Shown here piece by piece: positions 63,233-64,000 of a stretch of DNA of 64,000 nucleotides. The stretch covers positions 62,001 through 126,000 of the forward strand of contig NZ_AUEK01000010.1 of NCBI RefSeq assembly GCF_000425945.1, given 5' to 3'. Positions within the stretch are counted from its first letter, which is position 1, and the number at the start of each line of letters is the position of its first letter. A program made the translations under genes and the position numbers. Source of the stretch: Candidatus Solirubrobacter pratensis (GTDB lineage Bacteria > Actinomycetota > Thermoleophilia > Solirubrobacterales > Solirubrobacteraceae). The notes beneath the pieces were generated by a model that had not been told where the DNA came from, searched no databases, and saw nothing but the letters and a program-made list of their open reading frames with translations.

Positions 63233-64000
63233 GTGCACGCCGTGACGGTCATCGGCTGCGTCCAGGTCGACCTGGTGCTGACGCCGGTGGACGCGCTGCC
63301 GCCCGCGGGGGCGAGCGCGTTCGTCGACGAGATGAGCCTGCGCGTCGGCGGGGCGGGCGCCAACACGGCGCTGGCGCTGGCCGAGGTCGGGGTGGCGCCG
63401 CGCCTCGTGGGCGCCGTCGGCGACGATCACTTCGGCCGCTGGATCCTCGACCGCCTGGGGGAGTTCGACCTCGCCGACGACATCTACGTCGACCCGGCCC
63501 AGCCGACGGGCCTGACGGTCGCCGCCGAGGCGCCGCACCGCGAGCGCGCCTTCCTCACCTACCTCGGCGTGACCGGCACGGCCGGCGAGACGATCGTGCC
63601 GCCCGAGAGCCTGGCCGCCGAGCACGTGCTGCTATGCGACTACTTCTGCTCCCCCTCGCTGCGGGGGGAGCCCACGCGCCGCCTGCTCGCCGCGGCGCGC
63701 GAGCGCGGCGCGCGCACCTACTTCGACACCGCCTGGGATCCGGAGGGGTTCCCCCAGGCCGCGCGCGCCGAGCTGGACTCGATCCTGCCGCTGGTCGACG
63801 TCTTCCTTCCCAATGAGGCGGAGGCCTGCGCGCTGGCCGGAGTGGACGCGGTCCCGCGGGCCGGCCGGGCGCTCCAGCGGCGGTCGGGCGGCTGGGTCGT
63901 GATCAAGCTCGGCGCCGAGGGCTGCATCGCCTTCGGCCCAGGCGGGGGCCGGCTGACGAGCCCGGCGCCGGTCGTGGAGCCGAGGGACACGACCGGCGCC
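63233..64000 (+). CDS. PfkB-family carbohydrate kinase (3' end outside window)
   Basis: The frame from GTG 63233 (GGCGGAGGG upstream at good spacing) shows the first PfkB signature RVGGAGANTALALAEVGVAPRLVGAVGDDHFG (about 37-68) and a substrate region of the ribokinase fold. Just before the window edge it reads VVEPRDTTGA, the beginning of the second signature with the DTTGAGD-type catalytic Asp still to come. It phosphorylates a sugar; which one is unknown. The divergent ROK repressor is its likely regulator, and more sugar genes probably follow beyond the window. Confidence 0.85.
   Translation, partial: MHAVTVIGCVQVDLVLTPVDALPPAGASAFVDEMSLRVGGAGANTALALAEVGVAPRLVGAVGDDHFGRWILDRLGEFDLADDIYVDPAQPTGLTVAAEAPHRERAFLTYLGVTGTAGETIVPPESLAAEHVLLCDYFCSPSLRGEPTRRLLAAARERGARTYFDTAWDPEGFPQAARAELDSILPLVDVFLPNEAEACALAGVDAVPRAGRALQRRSGGWVVIKLGAEGCIAFGPGGGRLTSPAPVVEPRDTTGA

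Noticed and set aside
1..64000. tRNA, rRNA, CRISPR array, transposase or prophage genes
   Set aside because: No GTTCGAATC-type tRNA arm, no regular spaced repeats and no transposase, integrase or phage protein were seen.

Overview
The window is very GC-rich (roughly 70-75% by eye), with dense genes, strong G/C third-codon preference and many GTG starts. The gene families present (NarL-type histidine kinases with an HDGAQQR box, F420-type PPOX protein, DipZ, DUF1707, DUF6893, DUF5947, DUF6084, an actinobacterial-type [NiFe] hydrogenase) point to a soil actinobacterium, most likely of the Thermoleophilia/Solirubrobacterales kind. That placement is inference from gene content. I see no rRNA, tRNA, CRISPR array, insertion sequence or prophage; the window looks like ordinary chromosome.

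Layout. 1-5.1 kb: 3'-truncated GGDEF/EAL protein, a LacI regulator behind a promoter and a tiny leader gene, a secreted M1 metallopeptidase, and the decayed remains of an MGT-type glycosyltransferase. 5-16.5 kb: HD-GYP protein, serine hydrolase plus GST-like pair, an unusual CDF transporter-SnoaL fusion, a DipZ-type thiol-redox protein beside a DsbA-like protein, DNA glycosylase, RTX-type protein, PPOX protein, histidine kinase, secreted coiled-coil/transglycosylase-like protein, DUF488. 16.5-32 kb: histidine kinase, a substrate-binding lipoprotein opposite a queuosine-salvage glycosylase, a ferric-reductase/FMN-binding pair, several secreted or small proteins, a roughly 0.9 kb gene-poor gap, a sialidase-like protein, enoyl-CoA hydratase, and a TetR / ABC exporter / DUF1707 / sigma-factor group. 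32-36.6 kb: queA with an SDR, an IPT/TIG-type membrane protein, and a DevS/DevR-like two-component system.

36.7-52.9 kb is the main feature: 22 co-directional (minus-strand), mostly overlapping genes, read from right to left: hypC, a second hypC-like gene, hypD, hypE, hypA, hydrogenase small and large subunits, NifU-like, DUF5947, a 61-aa protein, DUF6084, a 247-aa protein, maturation protease, DUF6893, hypB, a tandem-SIS protein, hypF, a CbiM/PDGLE/CbiQ/CbiO-type metal importer (presumably nickel) and a cysteine-dioxygenase-like cupin. Together these make, metallate and mature a high-affinity H2-oxidising hydrogenase resembling group 1h. The DevS/DevR-like pair follows directly on the same strand, and the identical 12-bp palindrome GGACCTAGGTCC lies upstream of the kinase and again in the divergent promoter region at 33.97 kb.

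53-64 kb: FAD-linked oxidase, lipoprotein, Nudix hydrolase, alpha/beta hydrolase, TrpB2-type tryptophan synthase beta chain with an attenuator-like hairpin, a three-gene unit of surface protein, histidine kinase and periplasmic sugar-binding-like lipoprotein, YbaK deacylase, and a ROK repressor divergent from a PfkB-type sugar kinase that runs off the right edge.
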